Positions 8,422 through 17,272 of a DNA stretch of 64,000 bases are shown here, one piece after another (position 1 is the stretch's first letter; the number at the start of each line of letters is the position of its first letter). The notes beneath the pieces were generated by a model that searched no databases, was not told the origin of the DNA, and saw nothing but the letters and a program-made list of their open reading frames with translations. The DNA comes from Antarctobacter aquimaris (lineage in GTDB: Bacteria; Pseudomonadota; Alphaproteobacteria; Rhodobacterales; Rhodobacteraceae), in assembly GCF_900184945.1 (NCBI RefSeq), contig NZ_FXYF01000020.1, positions 1-64,000 of the forward strand, in the 5' to 3' direction. The position numbers and the translations under genes are program-made.

Positions 8422-10038
8422 TTACTCGGCGACCTTGTAGAGGTCCTTGGCGTACCAGGTCTGCTCGACGTTATCGACCGGCCAGCCCTTGATCGAGCTG
8501 TCCAGCATCATGTTGGTCGAGTAGTGGTAGATCGGGATCACCGGCATCTCGTCGGCGAGGATCTGCTCGACCTCCGAGTAGAGCGGGTTGGTGTTCTGCG
8601 AGGATTTCGCCTGGGCCATCAGCTCGTCCACGCGGGCATCGTTGAACTTGCCGTCGTTGTAGCCCGACTGCGAGGTCAGGAGGTCGAGGAAGGTGGAGGC
8701 CTCGTTGTAGTCGCCGCACCATGCACCGCGGGCCAGTTCAAAGTTCTGGTTGCCGCGGGTTTCCAGGAACACTTTCCATTCCTGGTTCTCCAGCGTCACC
8801 TCGATACCCAGCTTCTGCTTCCACATCTGGCTGGCCACGATGGCGATCTGCTGGTGCGCGTCGGAGGTGTTGTAGAGGTAGGTGAAGGACAGCGGCGTGC
8901 CGCCCGGACCATAGCCCGCCTCGGCCAGCAATTCCTTGGCCTTGGCGTCGCGCTCGGCCTGGGTCATGTTGGCATAGGCCACCTCGGGGATCTCGAAGCC
9001 GTCGGTCGCACCGGGGGTGAAGGTATAGGCCGGGAACTGGCCACCCTGCAACACCCGCTCGACGATCACGTCGCGGTCCAGCGCATAGGACAGCGCCTGG
9101 CGCACACGCGCGTCCTGGAACGGCTCGGGGCCGCTCTTGAGGTTGAAGGTCATGTAGTAGTTGCACAGGCGGGGCAGGGCATAGGCCTCGTCAGGGAACT
9201 CTTCCTTCAGGGTGGGGTACTGGCCGGTCGGGATCTCGGTCTTTTCGACCTCGCCCGCGCGCCAGCGGGTCAGGGCCTGCGCGTCGTCGCCGATGACCAG
9301 CGTCACGACCCTGTCGAGCACGGTCTTGTCGTTGTCCCAGTAGTTCACGTTGCGCTCGCGCACGGAACGTTCCTTGGGCACGTGCTCGGTCAGGACATAG
9401 GCGCCGTTCGACACGATGTTGCCGGGGCGGGTCCATTCGGCGCCATGCGCTTCGATCGCCCATTTCGGCGCCGGGAAGGTGGTGGCGTGGCTGACCATCT
9501 TGGCGAAATAGGGCAGCGGCTGGCTCAGCTTGACCACCAGCGTGTGGTCGTCGGGGGCCGAAACGCCCAGGTCGGTGATCGGCTTTTCGCCGGCGATGAT
9601 CGCCGCGCCGTTCTCGATCGACATCAGCTCCATGTACCAGGCGTAGGGCGAGGCCAGCGCCGGGTCGACCGCGCGCTGCCAGGCGTAGACGAAATCGCCC
9701 GCCGTCACCGGCTTGCCGTCCGACCACTTGGCATCGTCGCGCAGGGTAAAGGTGTAGGTCATGTTGTCGTCGCTGACCGAATGGCTCAGCGCGACGCCGG
9801 GGACGATCTCGCCCTCGGCGTTCTGGTTGTAGAGCCCCTCGAACAGGTCGCGCACGACCTCGGAGCCGTTCACGTCCTCGACCACCTGAGGGTCGAAAGA
9901 CGAGAATTCGTCAAGCACGCGGTAGGTAAAGACCTGCTCGCCTGCCAGTTGCGTGCCCTCGGGCACGTCGGCGGCAAAGGCTGCCGTCATCAGCGTGGAA
10001 GACAGCAGGATCGGGATAAGAAGTGAGCGATGTTTCAT
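8422..10038 (-). CDS. Peptide ABC transporter substrate-binding protein (OppA family, SBP_bac_5)
   Basis: A 538-residue periplasmic binding protein and first gene of the importer operon. A signal peptide covers about residues 1-22 (MKHRSLLIPILLSS..., cleavage after AFA). The mature protein has the family signature LRDDAKWSDGKPVTAGDFVYAW near residue 110, typical of oligopeptide-binding proteins of the MppA/OppA type. The start at 10038 has an AAGGGGAG site upstream and puts the signal peptide at the N-terminus; an in-frame ATG at 10113 would bury it. Ligand not determinable. Confidence 0.93.
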   Translation of the reverse strand: MKHRSLLIPILLSSTLMTAAFAADVPEGTQLAGEQVFTYRVLDEFSSFDPQVVEDVNGSEVVRDLFEGLYNQNAEGEIVPGVALSHSVSDDNMTYTFTLRDDAKWSDGKPVTAGDFVYAWQRAVDPALASPYAWYMELMSIENGAAIIAGEKPITDLGVSAPDDHTLVVKLSQPLPYFAKMVSHATTFPAPKWAIEAHGAEWTRPGNIVSNGAYVLTEHVPKERSVRERNVNYWDNDKTVLDRVVTLVIGDDAQALTRWRAGEVEKTEIPTGQYPTLKEEFPDEAYALPRLCNYYMTFNLKSGPEPFQDARVRQALSYALDRDVIVERVLQGGQFPAYTFTPGATDGFEIPEVAYANMTQAERDAKAKELLAEAGYGPGGTPLSFTYLYNTSDAHQQIAIVASQMWKQKLGIEVTLENQEWKVFLETRGNQNFELARGAWCGDYNEASTFLDLLTSQSGYNDGKFNDARVDELMAQAKSSQNTNPLYSEVEQILADEMPVIPIYHYSTNMMLDSSIKGWPVDNVEQTWYAKDLYKVAE

Positions 10039-10188
10039 GAGACTCCCCTTTGTTCGGTTTCGGTCTGCGCGCTTTGTTGTTTTACGTTCAGCGTGCCCGA
10101 GATGGGAAGCCATGCAAAGCCTTTTCTGGGAAAGCGCAAGCCCGCCGTAAGGTCAGCCTGTTGCGACCCGTACAATCGGAGCGTGCGC

Positions 10189-10950
10189 CTACTCGGCGAG
10201 CGGGACCAGGCTGTGCGGCATCCCGGCCCAGAACCCGGCGAGATCCGCTGCGGTGCCCGCCTCGAACACCAGCGCGCGGGGGCCGCCCGCGGTGCGCGTC
10301 AGGCCCAGCGTGACCGCGCCTGCATCCAGAAACAGCATCTCGTCCGCTTGCAGCGATGCCGCCGGACCGTCCGGCTGCGCCAGCACCGCCGACAGTGTTT
10401 CCAGAAAGGCGTCCGTCAGCGCCGGGGCAGGGTGCAGCACCTGCGGGGCCGCGTCCGGGGTCAGGATCGCCAGCAGCATGTCCTCGGCCGCCTGCTGGAA
10501 CCAGTCCAGCGGGTCGGGGACCACCGTCGTGAAAGGGGCGATTCCCAGCCGCGACAGCAGCAGGTCCGCGGGGAGTCCCGAGTGCAGGGGATCGGGCGGC
10601 GTGTCGGGCCGCGCGTGACGCACCTCCAGCACCTGGCCGCCGGGAAGGACGGCCCGCAGCCCATCGGCCAGCGCGTCGAGGTCCGCCGGGGTCAACGGAC
10701 GCCCGCTGAGGCGGTCCAACGGTGGCGGGGCGTGCAGCAGGCGCAGCAGGTTGCCGCCCGCCGCTTCGGCCACCAGACAGGGCTGGTCGTCGGCGCGGAC
10801 GGTCAGACGGCGCGGCGCGATGCAGCCGCGCAGGGCATGGGCCACAAGGCCCGCAGCCTCTTCGGGTGAGGCGGGGCAGGACAGCGGCGGGCGCGTGCCG
10901 TGCCCGGCGGCGCGGGCCAGCAGCGCGGCAAGCTCGGCTCGATCGCTCAT
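10189..10950 (-). CDS. Unknown protein, last gene of kinase/GTPase operon
   Basis: A 253-residue, Leu/Ala/Pro-rich soluble protein with no signal peptide, membrane segment or recognisable catalytic motif. Its start overlaps the stop of the roadblock-like gene by 4 bp (ATGA), so it is translationally coupled and belongs to the operon starting at the kinase gene. The composition and the pattern of short beta and alpha segments could fit a roadblock- or SseB-like fold, but I cannot support a family assignment. Confidence 0.75.
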   Translation of the reverse strand: MSDRAELAALLARAAGHGTRPPLSCPASPEEAAGLVAHALRGCIAPRRLTVRADDQPCLVAEAAGGNLLRLLHAPPPLDRLSGRPLTPADLDALADGLRAVLPGGQVLEVRHARPDTPPDPLHSGLPADLLLSRLGIAPFTTVVPDPLDWFQQAAEDMLLAILTPDAAPQVLHPAPALTDAFLETLSAVLAQPDGPAASLQADEMLFLDAGAVTLGLTRTAGGPRALVFEAGTAADLAGFWAGMPHSLVPLAE

Positions 10951-11294
10951 GCCCCGGACTCCGCCTCAGTCCACAGTGCCTCAGCCGCGGCGATGGTGTC
11001 GGCGAGGTCCGAACCGGGGGCCACCAGGCAACACAGCGCCTCGTCCCCGCCGGCGGGCGCGCGCAGAAAGACCCGCGTGCCCGGCGCACCGGCAACACAG
11101 GCCAGCCGCGCCTGCAGTGGCGGACCGAGGTCGAACAGCGTGGCCGCCTCGGCGCAGAGCGCGTCAAGACGTTCCTGCCCCGGCCGGATCGCGGCATCGG
11201 AGGCCAGCACCGTGCCGGCCGTCACATCGACAAGCGCAACCAGCTCGCAGTCGGGACAGCGGGCGCGGAAACGGGCGAGGGCATCGGGTGTCAT
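10947..11294 (-). CDS. Roadblock/LC7-like small protein (putative GTPase partner)
   Basis: A 115-residue protein. The pattern CPDCELVALVDVTAGTVLASDAAI, then a helix (RLDALCAEAATLF), a strand pair (TRVFLRAPAGGDEALCCLVAPGSDL) and a final helix resembles roadblock/LC7/MglB proteins, which bind small GTPases and can act as GAPs. The assignment rests on eye-level fold pattern only. The context supports it: it sits 60 bp after three dynamin-like GTPase genes and overlaps the next gene by 4 bp. Confidence 0.6.
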   Translation of the reverse strand: MTPDALARFRARCPDCELVALVDVTAGTVLASDAAIRPGQERLDALCAEAATLFDLGPPLQARLACVAGAPGTRVFLRAPAGGDEALCCLVAPGSDLADTIAAAEALWTEAESGA

Positions 11295-11354
11295 GGGGTC
11301 GGGCCTCCATGACAGGTAATGCCCCGGATCGGGTTAAGACCGCCTTACCGCGGG

Positions 11355-12236
11355 CTAATGCGGTCGCGCTTCGGCGCGCGCTGTCTCGCCGTCCGGTCGC
11401 GCGCGGGTGATGCGGCGCGGCACGATCTTGCCGGGGCGCGCCGCCGGAGCGGGCAGGGCGGCCGGCGCTGCCACGGGTTCCGGCGGTCGTAACGCGGCGG
11501 GCTCCGGCGGTCGCGATGCGGCGGGGCGCGGCGCGGGCGGCGGCGCCTCCAGCCCGTCCAGCGCGTGGCAGAGGAACTGCACCAGTGCCGCGGCGCCGCT
11601 GTCGGCCAGCGCCGCGTCATCGTCGCGCGCGGCCAGCGCCTGGGTCAGCGCGATCGGCAGCACCTCGCGGAACAGCGGCCCGGCCTCGGCCTTGACCCGC
11701 GCCAGCACGCGGGCGCGGTCACGCTCGGTCTGCAACTTGTCCCAGCGGGTGATCAGCAGCAGGCTCTTGGTCCAGAGCTGCGGCGGCACCTGTTCCCACA
11801 GCGCGGCCTCGGACTGGCGCCAGGCCTGGTTGGCGGGGGTGCACCAGATCACCAGGTCGACCTGCGGCAGATACTCCTGCCAGAAGTCCGGCACCATGTT
11901 CGGGTCCGAGGTGCCGGGCATGTCGATCAACTCGCAGGCGTGCAGCAGGTCCGCCTCCAGCGTGACCGAGATCATCCGCGTGTCGCCCGGGCGCACGCCG
12001 CGCCAGTCGTCCAGCGGCAGGGGCATCGCGTCGCCCTCGGCGGTGATCCTCTGCGCCTGCGGTGCGCCGGCGCGATACCAGACCGGCGGCAGCTGCGTCG
12101 CCGTGACCTGCACGGGCGAACTGTCCTGACCCAGCAGCAGGTTGGCCAGCGTGCTCTTGCCGGCGCTGAACTCGCCCATCAGGGCGATGCGGGGGGTGCG
12201 GTTCGGCGATGTCTCGGGGACGATGTGGGATGTCAT
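11355..12236 (-). CDS. Dynamin-like/YfjP-type GTPase, small (GTPase C of the cluster)
   Basis: A 293-residue GTPase. The G1 P-loop GEFSAGKST is at residues 21-29, G3 is LIDMPGTSD, and the G4-like segment LLITRWDKL has TRWD in place of NKxD. GEFSAGKST is typical of the dynamin superfamily. A Pro/Ala-rich C-terminal tail (last ~60 residues) replaces the helical stalk. The start at 12236 overlaps the upstream GTPase by 4 bp. It probably acts with the two neighbouring P-loop proteins. No membrane helix seen. Confidence 0.85.
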   Translation of the reverse strand: MTSHIVPETSPNRTPRIALMGEFSAGKSTLANLLLGQDSSPVQVTATQLPPVWYRAGAPQAQRITAEGDAMPLPLDDWRGVRPGDTRMISVTLEADLLHACELIDMPGTSDPNMVPDFWQEYLPQVDLVIWCTPANQAWRQSEAALWEQVPPQLWTKSLLLITRWDKLQTERDRARVLARVKAEAGPLFREVLPIALTQALAARDDDAALADSGAAALVQFLCHALDGLEAPPPAPRPAASRPPEPAALRPPEPVAAPAALPAPAARPGKIVPRRITRARPDGETARAEARPH

Positions 12237-14245
12237 GGCGCGGACCTCAGGGTGCGTTGCGGAGCGGGTGGACGCGGGCGGGCGGTGGCGGCCTCGCTGG
12301 CCAGGCCCAGCACGATGTCGCGCTGGTTCTGGACAAAGGCGGAGAGCGTGCCGCGCACCTCCTGCGCAAAGGGCAGGGCGCAGTCGCGTTCCAGCGCGGC
12401 GACGATGGGCAGGGTTTCCTCGTGGATCAGGTGGGCAAAGCCCTCGGCAAAGGCCTGGTAACCGCGCTGGCGGCGCCAGAAACGCGACCACCAGCTGCCG
12501 CGCAGGTCCAGCGCGATGGTCTGGCCCAGCCCCACCGGCGCGGGCGCCTGCGGCAGCGGCGGCGGGGCGATGGGATGCGCGCCCTCGGGCAGGCCGAAGG
12601 CGTGCTGGTAGAGCGCGCCGATGTCCGCCGCCGCCGCCTGCATGACCTCGGCCCCCGCCTTGCCCGCGCCCTGAGCAAAGACGGTGTAGGCGGTGCGCAA
12701 CAGCATCCGCAGGCCGGAGGGGTCATAAGTCCAGACGTCGCCCTCTCCGAACTGTTCGAGGTGCTTGACCAGCGATCCGGTCGCCCGCCCCAGAAAGGCG
12801 CGGCGGGCATTGTCGGCACGCCCCGAAAAGGCTTCGTGCACCTTGGCCAGCCGCGATTCCAGCGCGGCGCAGGCGCGGTCCTCGATCTGGTCCAACTGCT
12901 GCGCGATCTCCTGCGGGGTCAGGCGCGCCTGGCGGACCCGCAGCGGCCCTTCCTGCCGCGCCACGCCCTGCGCGGCAAGACCCGCGCGCAGGTTGCCGAT
13001 GGCGACCGACAGGCTGTCTTCCAGCCGCGCGCCGGCACTCTGCTCGATCCGCTCGGCGATGGCCTGGCCCAGGGCGGGCAGTCCCGAGAGATGCCAGACG
13101 ATCTCTTGCGGCGGCAGGTGCGCCAGCCCGCCGTCGACATGCGCCTCGGCCCAGCCGACCAGCGCCTGCGCGCTGTCCGGGCCCAGCGAGTCGAAGGTGC
13201 CGGCCACCGCGTGCTGCGCCCAGTGGCCGCTGCCAAAGATCAGTTGCGCGTCCTGTGGTCCGTCAAAGGTCTTGAGCGTTTCGGTGATGCTGGCGCGGAT
13301 CTCGGGGACCGCCGCCACCGGTTCTGCCAACTCGTCGATGCGATTGACAAAGATGATGACGTCGCGCGCCTTGACGTTCGAGATCAACCGGATCAGCCCG
13401 AGGTCGACCGAGGACAGCGCCTGCTGGGCCGACAGGACCACCACGCACAGCCGGCTGCCGCGCAGCGCGTTGATGGTGATCTGCTCGCGGATCATGAAGG
13501 TGTCGTTCACCCCCGGCGTGTCGCGCAGGCACAGGCCCAGCGGCAGGTCCGGTCCGGGGAACCACAGTTCGGCCGCGCGGGTGATGTCGGCAAAGCGGCC
13601 CTGTTCGCGGCTGCTGCCCGCCTCTTCCCAGAAATCGTCGCCCAGGCAGACGTAGCGCTGGATCAGCTCCTCGTCAAAGCTGTCGTAGTCGTGCGTCTGG
13701 CCCAGCAGCATCTGGAACTTGCGCCCCAGCCGCGCCTTGGACTTTTCCCGCATGGCGTCCAGCTGCGCACGGACCTTCTCCAGCTCGTCCTCGGCCCCGG
13801 CGCGGGCGGCGATCTCGCCCACGCGGCCGCCCTGGCGGATCAGGTGATCCCATTCCTCGTTGGTGAAGAACCGAAAGGCGGCGCGGCGGTCGGCCGGGCG
13901 GCCGCGCGGCTGGAGGTGCAGCGAGGTCACGACCGAGGTCCAGGGGTTCACGTCGGCCGGCAGCAGGCCGGACCAGCCGCACATCGCGTTGACCAGCGTG
14001 GTCTTGCCCGCCTTGACCTGGCCGATCAGCGTCACGCTGGGATCGAACTCGCGGATCTGGCGGCGCAGGTCGCGCGCCTGGTGCGCGATCGAGGCCTCGT
14101 CCGACTGGGCGATCTCGATCAGCTGCTTGTCCAGCAGGGCCAGGCGCCCGGCCAGCGGCTCCAGCCCGCCAAAGGCGCAAAGCGCCGCGCCGTCCGCCTG
14201 CGTGGCGGGGTCCGTCCTGTGCTGCCTGTCGTGCGTTGTCATCAT
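12233..14245 (-). CDS. Dynamin-family GTPase, large (GTPase B of the cluster)
   Basis: A 670-residue protein with a complete GTPase domain: G1 GQVKAGKTT at residues 75-83, G2 Thr in NPWTSVVTS, G3 LRDTPGVND and G4 FVNRIDEL. About 350 residues of mostly helical sequence follow, as in bacterial dynamin-like stalks. Bacterial dynamin-like proteins often work in pairs on membranes, and the adjacent overlapping GTPase fits this. The start at 14245 has AGGGA upstream; an ATG follows directly at 14242. Part of the kinase-FHA-PP2C operon. Confidence 0.87.
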   Translation of the reverse strand: MMTTHDRQHRTDPATQADGAALCAFGGLEPLAGRLALLDKQLIEIAQSDEASIAHQARDLRRQIREFDPSVTLIGQVKAGKTTLVNAMCGWSGLLPADVNPWTSVVTSLHLQPRGRPADRRAAFRFFTNEEWDHLIRQGGRVGEIAARAGAEDELEKVRAQLDAMREKSKARLGRKFQMLLGQTHDYDSFDEELIQRYVCLGDDFWEEAGSSREQGRFADITRAAELWFPGPDLPLGLCLRDTPGVNDTFMIREQITINALRGSRLCVVVLSAQQALSSVDLGLIRLISNVKARDVIIFVNRIDELAEPVAAVPEIRASITETLKTFDGPQDAQLIFGSGHWAQHAVAGTFDSLGPDSAQALVGWAEAHVDGGLAHLPPQEIVWHLSGLPALGQAIAERIEQSAGARLEDSLSVAIGNLRAGLAAQGVARQEGPLRVRQARLTPQEIAQQLDQIEDRACAALESRLAKVHEAFSGRADNARRAFLGRATGSLVKHLEQFGEGDVWTYDPSGLRMLLRTAYTVFAQGAGKAGAEVMQAAAADIGALYQHAFGLPEGAHPIAPPPLPQAPAPVGLGQTIALDLRGSWWSRFWRRQRGYQAFAEGFAHLIHEETLPIVAALERDCALPFAQEVRGTLSAFVQNQRDIVLGLASEAATARPRPPAPQRTLRSAP

Positions 14246-14283
14246 GCTGTTCCCTGGTGTTCCTGTTGTGCTCCCGCGCCTCC

Positions 14284-15426
14284 TCACGCGGCGAGCCTCT
14301 CCTCGATGCCCGTCCTGACCTGCACCAGCAGCCGCGCCGCGTCCGTGACCTGCCCCGCGCCGCCCTCGATGCGCAGCAGCAGCGCCAGGTCACGCGCTTC
14401 GGCCACGTCGTCACCCAGGTCGGGCCAGCGGTCCGAGAGGTGCGAAAGATCGGCGCAGCGCCCGGCCAGGGTCTCGAAGACCTCTTCGAAGGCGCTCAGC
14501 AGCCTGTCCGGATCGTCCGCCGCCAGGGCCAGTTCCTGCCGCAGGTCCTCGGCCGCGCGGCGCAGCAGGTGCAGGAGGCGGCCGAGTTCGGCGCGCGCTT
14601 CCGGATCTGCTTCGGGTCTGCTGGCGGCGGCCAGCGGCACGACCTGCGGCGGCGGGGTCGGCTCCTTTGCCGGTTCGGCATGCGTGGCGGCGGCATGGCG
14701 TGCCAGGAACAACTGCGCTCCGTGCAGGTCCTGGGTCGCCGCTTCGTCGATGATATCGGCGAGGTGGGCCCTGAGCTTGTCCATGCCGCCCGGTTCCGCC
14801 GGGTCGATCCGAAAGGCGGTGTCAAAGCCGTCGTCGGTCGCGCGCAGGCGGGGCGGGGCCTCTGACCCGGTCAGCAGCAGGACGGCGTGGTTGCGCAGGC
14901 TGTCCGGCGCGGCGTGCCAGACCTGCCGTTCGGCCGGGTGCCAGGCGCGGCTGCACCACAGCAGGATATCGACCCGCGGCGCGGCCCAGCGCAGCCCGGC
15001 GGCCAGGTCCTGCGCCGAGTCGTCGGTGGCCAGCAGCAACAGCCGCCGCCCCGCCAGCCCCGGCGCGGGTGAGGTCAGGCGCAGGTAGACGGGCCGCTGC
15101 CGCAGCAGCGCCGCCGTCGGCGCGCCATCGACCACCAGCAGGCTGCTGTCCGCCAGCGTGGCCCTCAGACCGGGCCGGTCGCCTGGCAGGACCTCCAGCG
15201 TCGGCACGTCAAGCCGGGGGTCGGCCAGCGTGTCGCCGGCGAGTGCGTTCAGAAGCGCGCGCTTGCCCGCGCCGGGCAGGCCGACAAGGCCGATCCGGAC
15301 CGGCGCGCGCAGCTTGTCGATCAGCGTCGTGCAGGTCGCGGCGGCGCGCGGCGACAGCGCGTCCCCGGCGCCCAGGGCCTGCAACCGGTCCAGGGTTTCG
15401 GTGCGGAGCGAAGGCAGCGAGGTCAT
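14284..15426 (-). CDS. Degenerate P-loop GTPase-like protein (pseudo-GTPase A)
   Basis: A 380-residue protein with a GTPase-like fold pattern. The P-loop at residues 49-56 reads GLPGAGKR, with Arg replacing the Mg-coordinating Ser/Thr. The G3 DxxG position reads VVDGAPTA, and the G4 NKxD is missing (LLLTGSEA). The C-terminal half is helical, as in the neighbouring dynamin-like proteins. It is therefore probably a nucleotide-insensitive partner of the two intact GTPases. The start at 15426 overlaps the PP2C stop by 4 bp. Confidence 0.8.
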   Translation of the reverse strand: MTSLPSLRTETLDRLQALGAGDALSPRAAATCTTLIDKLRAPVRIGLVGLPGAGKRALLNALAGDTLADPRLDVPTLEVLPGDRPGLRATLADSSLLVVDGAPTAALLRQRPVYLRLTSPAPGLAGRRLLLLATDDSAQDLAAGLRWAAPRVDILLWCSRAWHPAERQVWHAAPDSLRNHAVLLLTGSEAPPRLRATDDGFDTAFRIDPAEPGGMDKLRAHLADIIDEAATQDLHGAQLFLARHAAATHAEPAKEPTPPPQVVPLAAASRPEADPEARAELGRLLHLLRRAAEDLRQELALAADDPDRLLSAFEEVFETLAGRCADLSHLSDRWPDLGDDVAEARDLALLLRIEGGAGQVTDAARLLVQVRTGIEERLAA

Positions 15427-16331
15427 AACCGCGTCCCCCGCGTCATGGCGCGCAGCCCGTCGCCCCAGGCCCCGGCCGCGCGGCCCAGGAGGCCGCGCAG
15501 CGGCAGGGCAAGGGCCGACAGCCGGGCGGTCAGCGGCGGGGCAGAGGGGGGGGCGGCGCTGACCCGGATCACCACGACCGACACATTGTCCTGATCCGGC
15601 GCGGCCTTGGCCCCGACGGCCGCCACCAGCGCGCGGGCGATCGCGGCGCTGCCGTGGCCGGCGTGACGCGCGACCAGTTTGGCGATCTCGGCCGACCGCA
15701 GCACGTTCAGCCCATCGCTGGCCAGCAGCACCGTGTCCTCCGCCCGCAGGGCCAGCGCCTGATCGGGGCAGTCGATGCGCGGGATCTGCCGCCCGGTGAC
15801 GGCCGAGGTCAGGCAATGGCGGTGCGGATGGCTGCGCGCGGCGGACTGGTCCATCGCGCCCTGTGCCACCATCAGGTCCAGTTGCGCGGCCATCGAGTGC
15901 AGCTGGTTCAGTTGTTTCACGCTGCCGCCCCGGCACAGGTAGAGCAGGCTGTCACCGACCGAGAGCCAGCGCAGCCGACCTTCGTCCAGAACCACCGACA
16001 CCAGCGTGCCGCCGGTATCGTCGCTGATGCAGCCGGCGCCGATGTGCTGGTGCAGGCGGGTGTTGGCGCTGTCCAGCGCGGCGCGGAACAGCGCGTCGCC
16101 GCCGCGCTGCGTCAGCGGCTGGCGTGCGGCGGACAGGAACAGCTCGCCGAACATCTCGCTGACCAGGATGCGGCTGGCCAGGTCGCCGTCGTCGTGCCCG
16201 CCCATGCCGTCCGACAGCACGGCGATGCCGGGACCTTCGCCGCCGGGGACATGCGCGATCAGCGCGTCCTCCTGGCGCTGGCGGTCGCCGATGTGCTGGG
16301 CCGTCGCGGCCTCGGCGACCAGCTCAGGCAT
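15423..16331 (-). CDS. PP2C-family Ser/Thr protein phosphatase
   Basis: A 302-residue protein, about 240 residues of PP2C domain plus a C-terminal extension. Metal-binding motifs are visible: RQRQEDALIA near residue 18, SDGMGGHDDGD at 40-50, LLASDGLNVL and the terminal DQDNVSVVVI. It should dephosphorylate targets of the kinase two genes upstream. The start at 16331 overlaps the FHA stop by 8 bp; an in-frame ATG at 16346 is possible but lacks a good ribosome-binding site. The kinase-FHA-phosphatase trio resembles the PpkA-Fha-PppA module of type VI secretion, but no T6SS gene is in the window. Confidence 0.93.
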   Translation of the reverse strand: MPELVAEAATAQHIGDRQRQEDALIAHVPGGEGPGIAVLSDGMGGHDDGDLASRILVSEMFGELFLSAARQPLTQRGGDALFRAALDSANTRLHQHIGAGCISDDTGGTLVSVVLDEGRLRWLSVGDSLLYLCRGGSVKQLNQLHSMAAQLDLMVAQGAMDQSAARSHPHRHCLTSAVTGRQIPRIDCPDQALALRAEDTVLLASDGLNVLRSAEIAKLVARHAGHGSAAIARALVAAVGAKAAPDQDNVSVVVIRVSAAPPSAPPLTARLSALALPLRGLLGRAAGAWGDGLRAMTRGTRL

Positions 16332-17256
16332 CGTCGTCCCCGGCATCCGCGGCCCATGAAAAGCCACCGGTGCAGAAGGCGACAAAGCGCAACACGGTCT
16401 TGCCGATGCGGATGGTGTCGCCGTCGTTCAGGTCTTCGGTCGACAGCAGCGGCCGGTCGTTCAGCCGCACGATGTTGGCCTTGCCGCCATGGCCGACATA
16501 GGCGCGGTTGTCCTCGTCGTCGTAGGCGATGCAGAGGTGCCGCTCGCGCGAGATGGTGGCATCGCCGAAATCCAGCGACACGGTCTGGCCGGGGTCGCGC
16601 CCCACGGTCGACAGGCCCGCCGTCAGGGTGAACGACGCGCCGCGGCCCGGTCCGTCGACCACCACCAGCCAGCCGATCGGAAACCAGGGGTCCGATCCGG
16701 CGGCGGCCGAGGTTGCGGGCGCGGTGTCGAACAGGTCCTGGCCCGAGGCTTCGGCGTGAAAGCCCAGCAGCCGCGTCTTGACCCGCTGCGAGGCGGGGCG
16801 GGCAGGCTGCGAGGTGGCGCGCGGCGCGCTCATGGCGGCGGCGCTGCGCGCCAGCGCCGAAGCGGGGGCCTCGGGGGCCGGGGCGGTCGCGGGGTCTTCG
16901 GGGTCGATGTCCCAGATCCGCGGCGTGCCGGACGCGGCGGGCGGGGTGGCATCGGGTTCGTCGGACAGGTCCAGCAGCCCGCCGATGTCGTCGATCTCGG
17001 GTGCGTCCTGTTCCGGCGGCAGCCATTCCTGGCGCGGGCTGGGCCTGGGCCGTTCGGGGCGCGGTACGTGGTTGCGCGCGGCGCGGGCCGTTTCGAGGTC
17101 GCTGTGGCGGGGCGGGGTTTGCCGCTCCTGCGCCAGGCGGTCCTGCAACCGCTCCCAATCGTCCAGCGGTTCGGGGGCGTCCCTGTCGCCGGTGTCTTCG
17201 ACAAGCGGACCCGAGACCGGCCGCCGTCGCGCGATGAGATCCTTGATGCCCCGCAT
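16324..17256 (-). CDS. FHA-domain phosphopeptide-binding protein
   Basis: A 310-residue protein. The first ~185 residues are charged and Pro/Ala-rich, probably disordered. A C-terminal FHA domain spans about residues 195-295, with the phosphothreonine-binding elements STVGRDPGQ, ATISREREH-like ATISRERH and NDRPL. The disordered region contains several Thr/Ser and could carry the phosphosites read by FHA domains. The start at 17256 has GGAGG nine bases upstream. It lies 16 bp after the kinase gene and overlaps the PP2C gene. Confidence 0.92.
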   Translation of the reverse strand: MRGIKDLIARRRPVSGPLVEDTGDRDAPEPLDDWERLQDRLAQERQTPPRHSDLETARAARNHVPRPERPRPSPRQEWLPPEQDAPEIDDIGGLLDLSDEPDATPPAASGTPRIWDIDPEDPATAPAPEAPASALARSAAAMSAPRATSQPARPASQRVKTRLLGFHAEASGQDLFDTAPATSAAAGSDPWFPIGWLVVVDGPGRGASFTLTAGLSTVGRDPGQTVSLDFGDATISRERHLCIAYDDEDNRAYVGHGGKANIVRLNDRPLLSTEDLNDGDTIRIGKTVLRFVAFCTGGFSWAADAGDDDA

Positions 17257-17272
17257 GGTCTGGTGCCTCCGG

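Noticed and set aside
12209-15088. Long plus-strand reading frame of 959 codons opposite the GTPase genes
   Set aside because: Antisense shadow in high-GC DNA with Arg/Gln/Ala-rich low-quality translation; the minus-strand genes carry real motifs.
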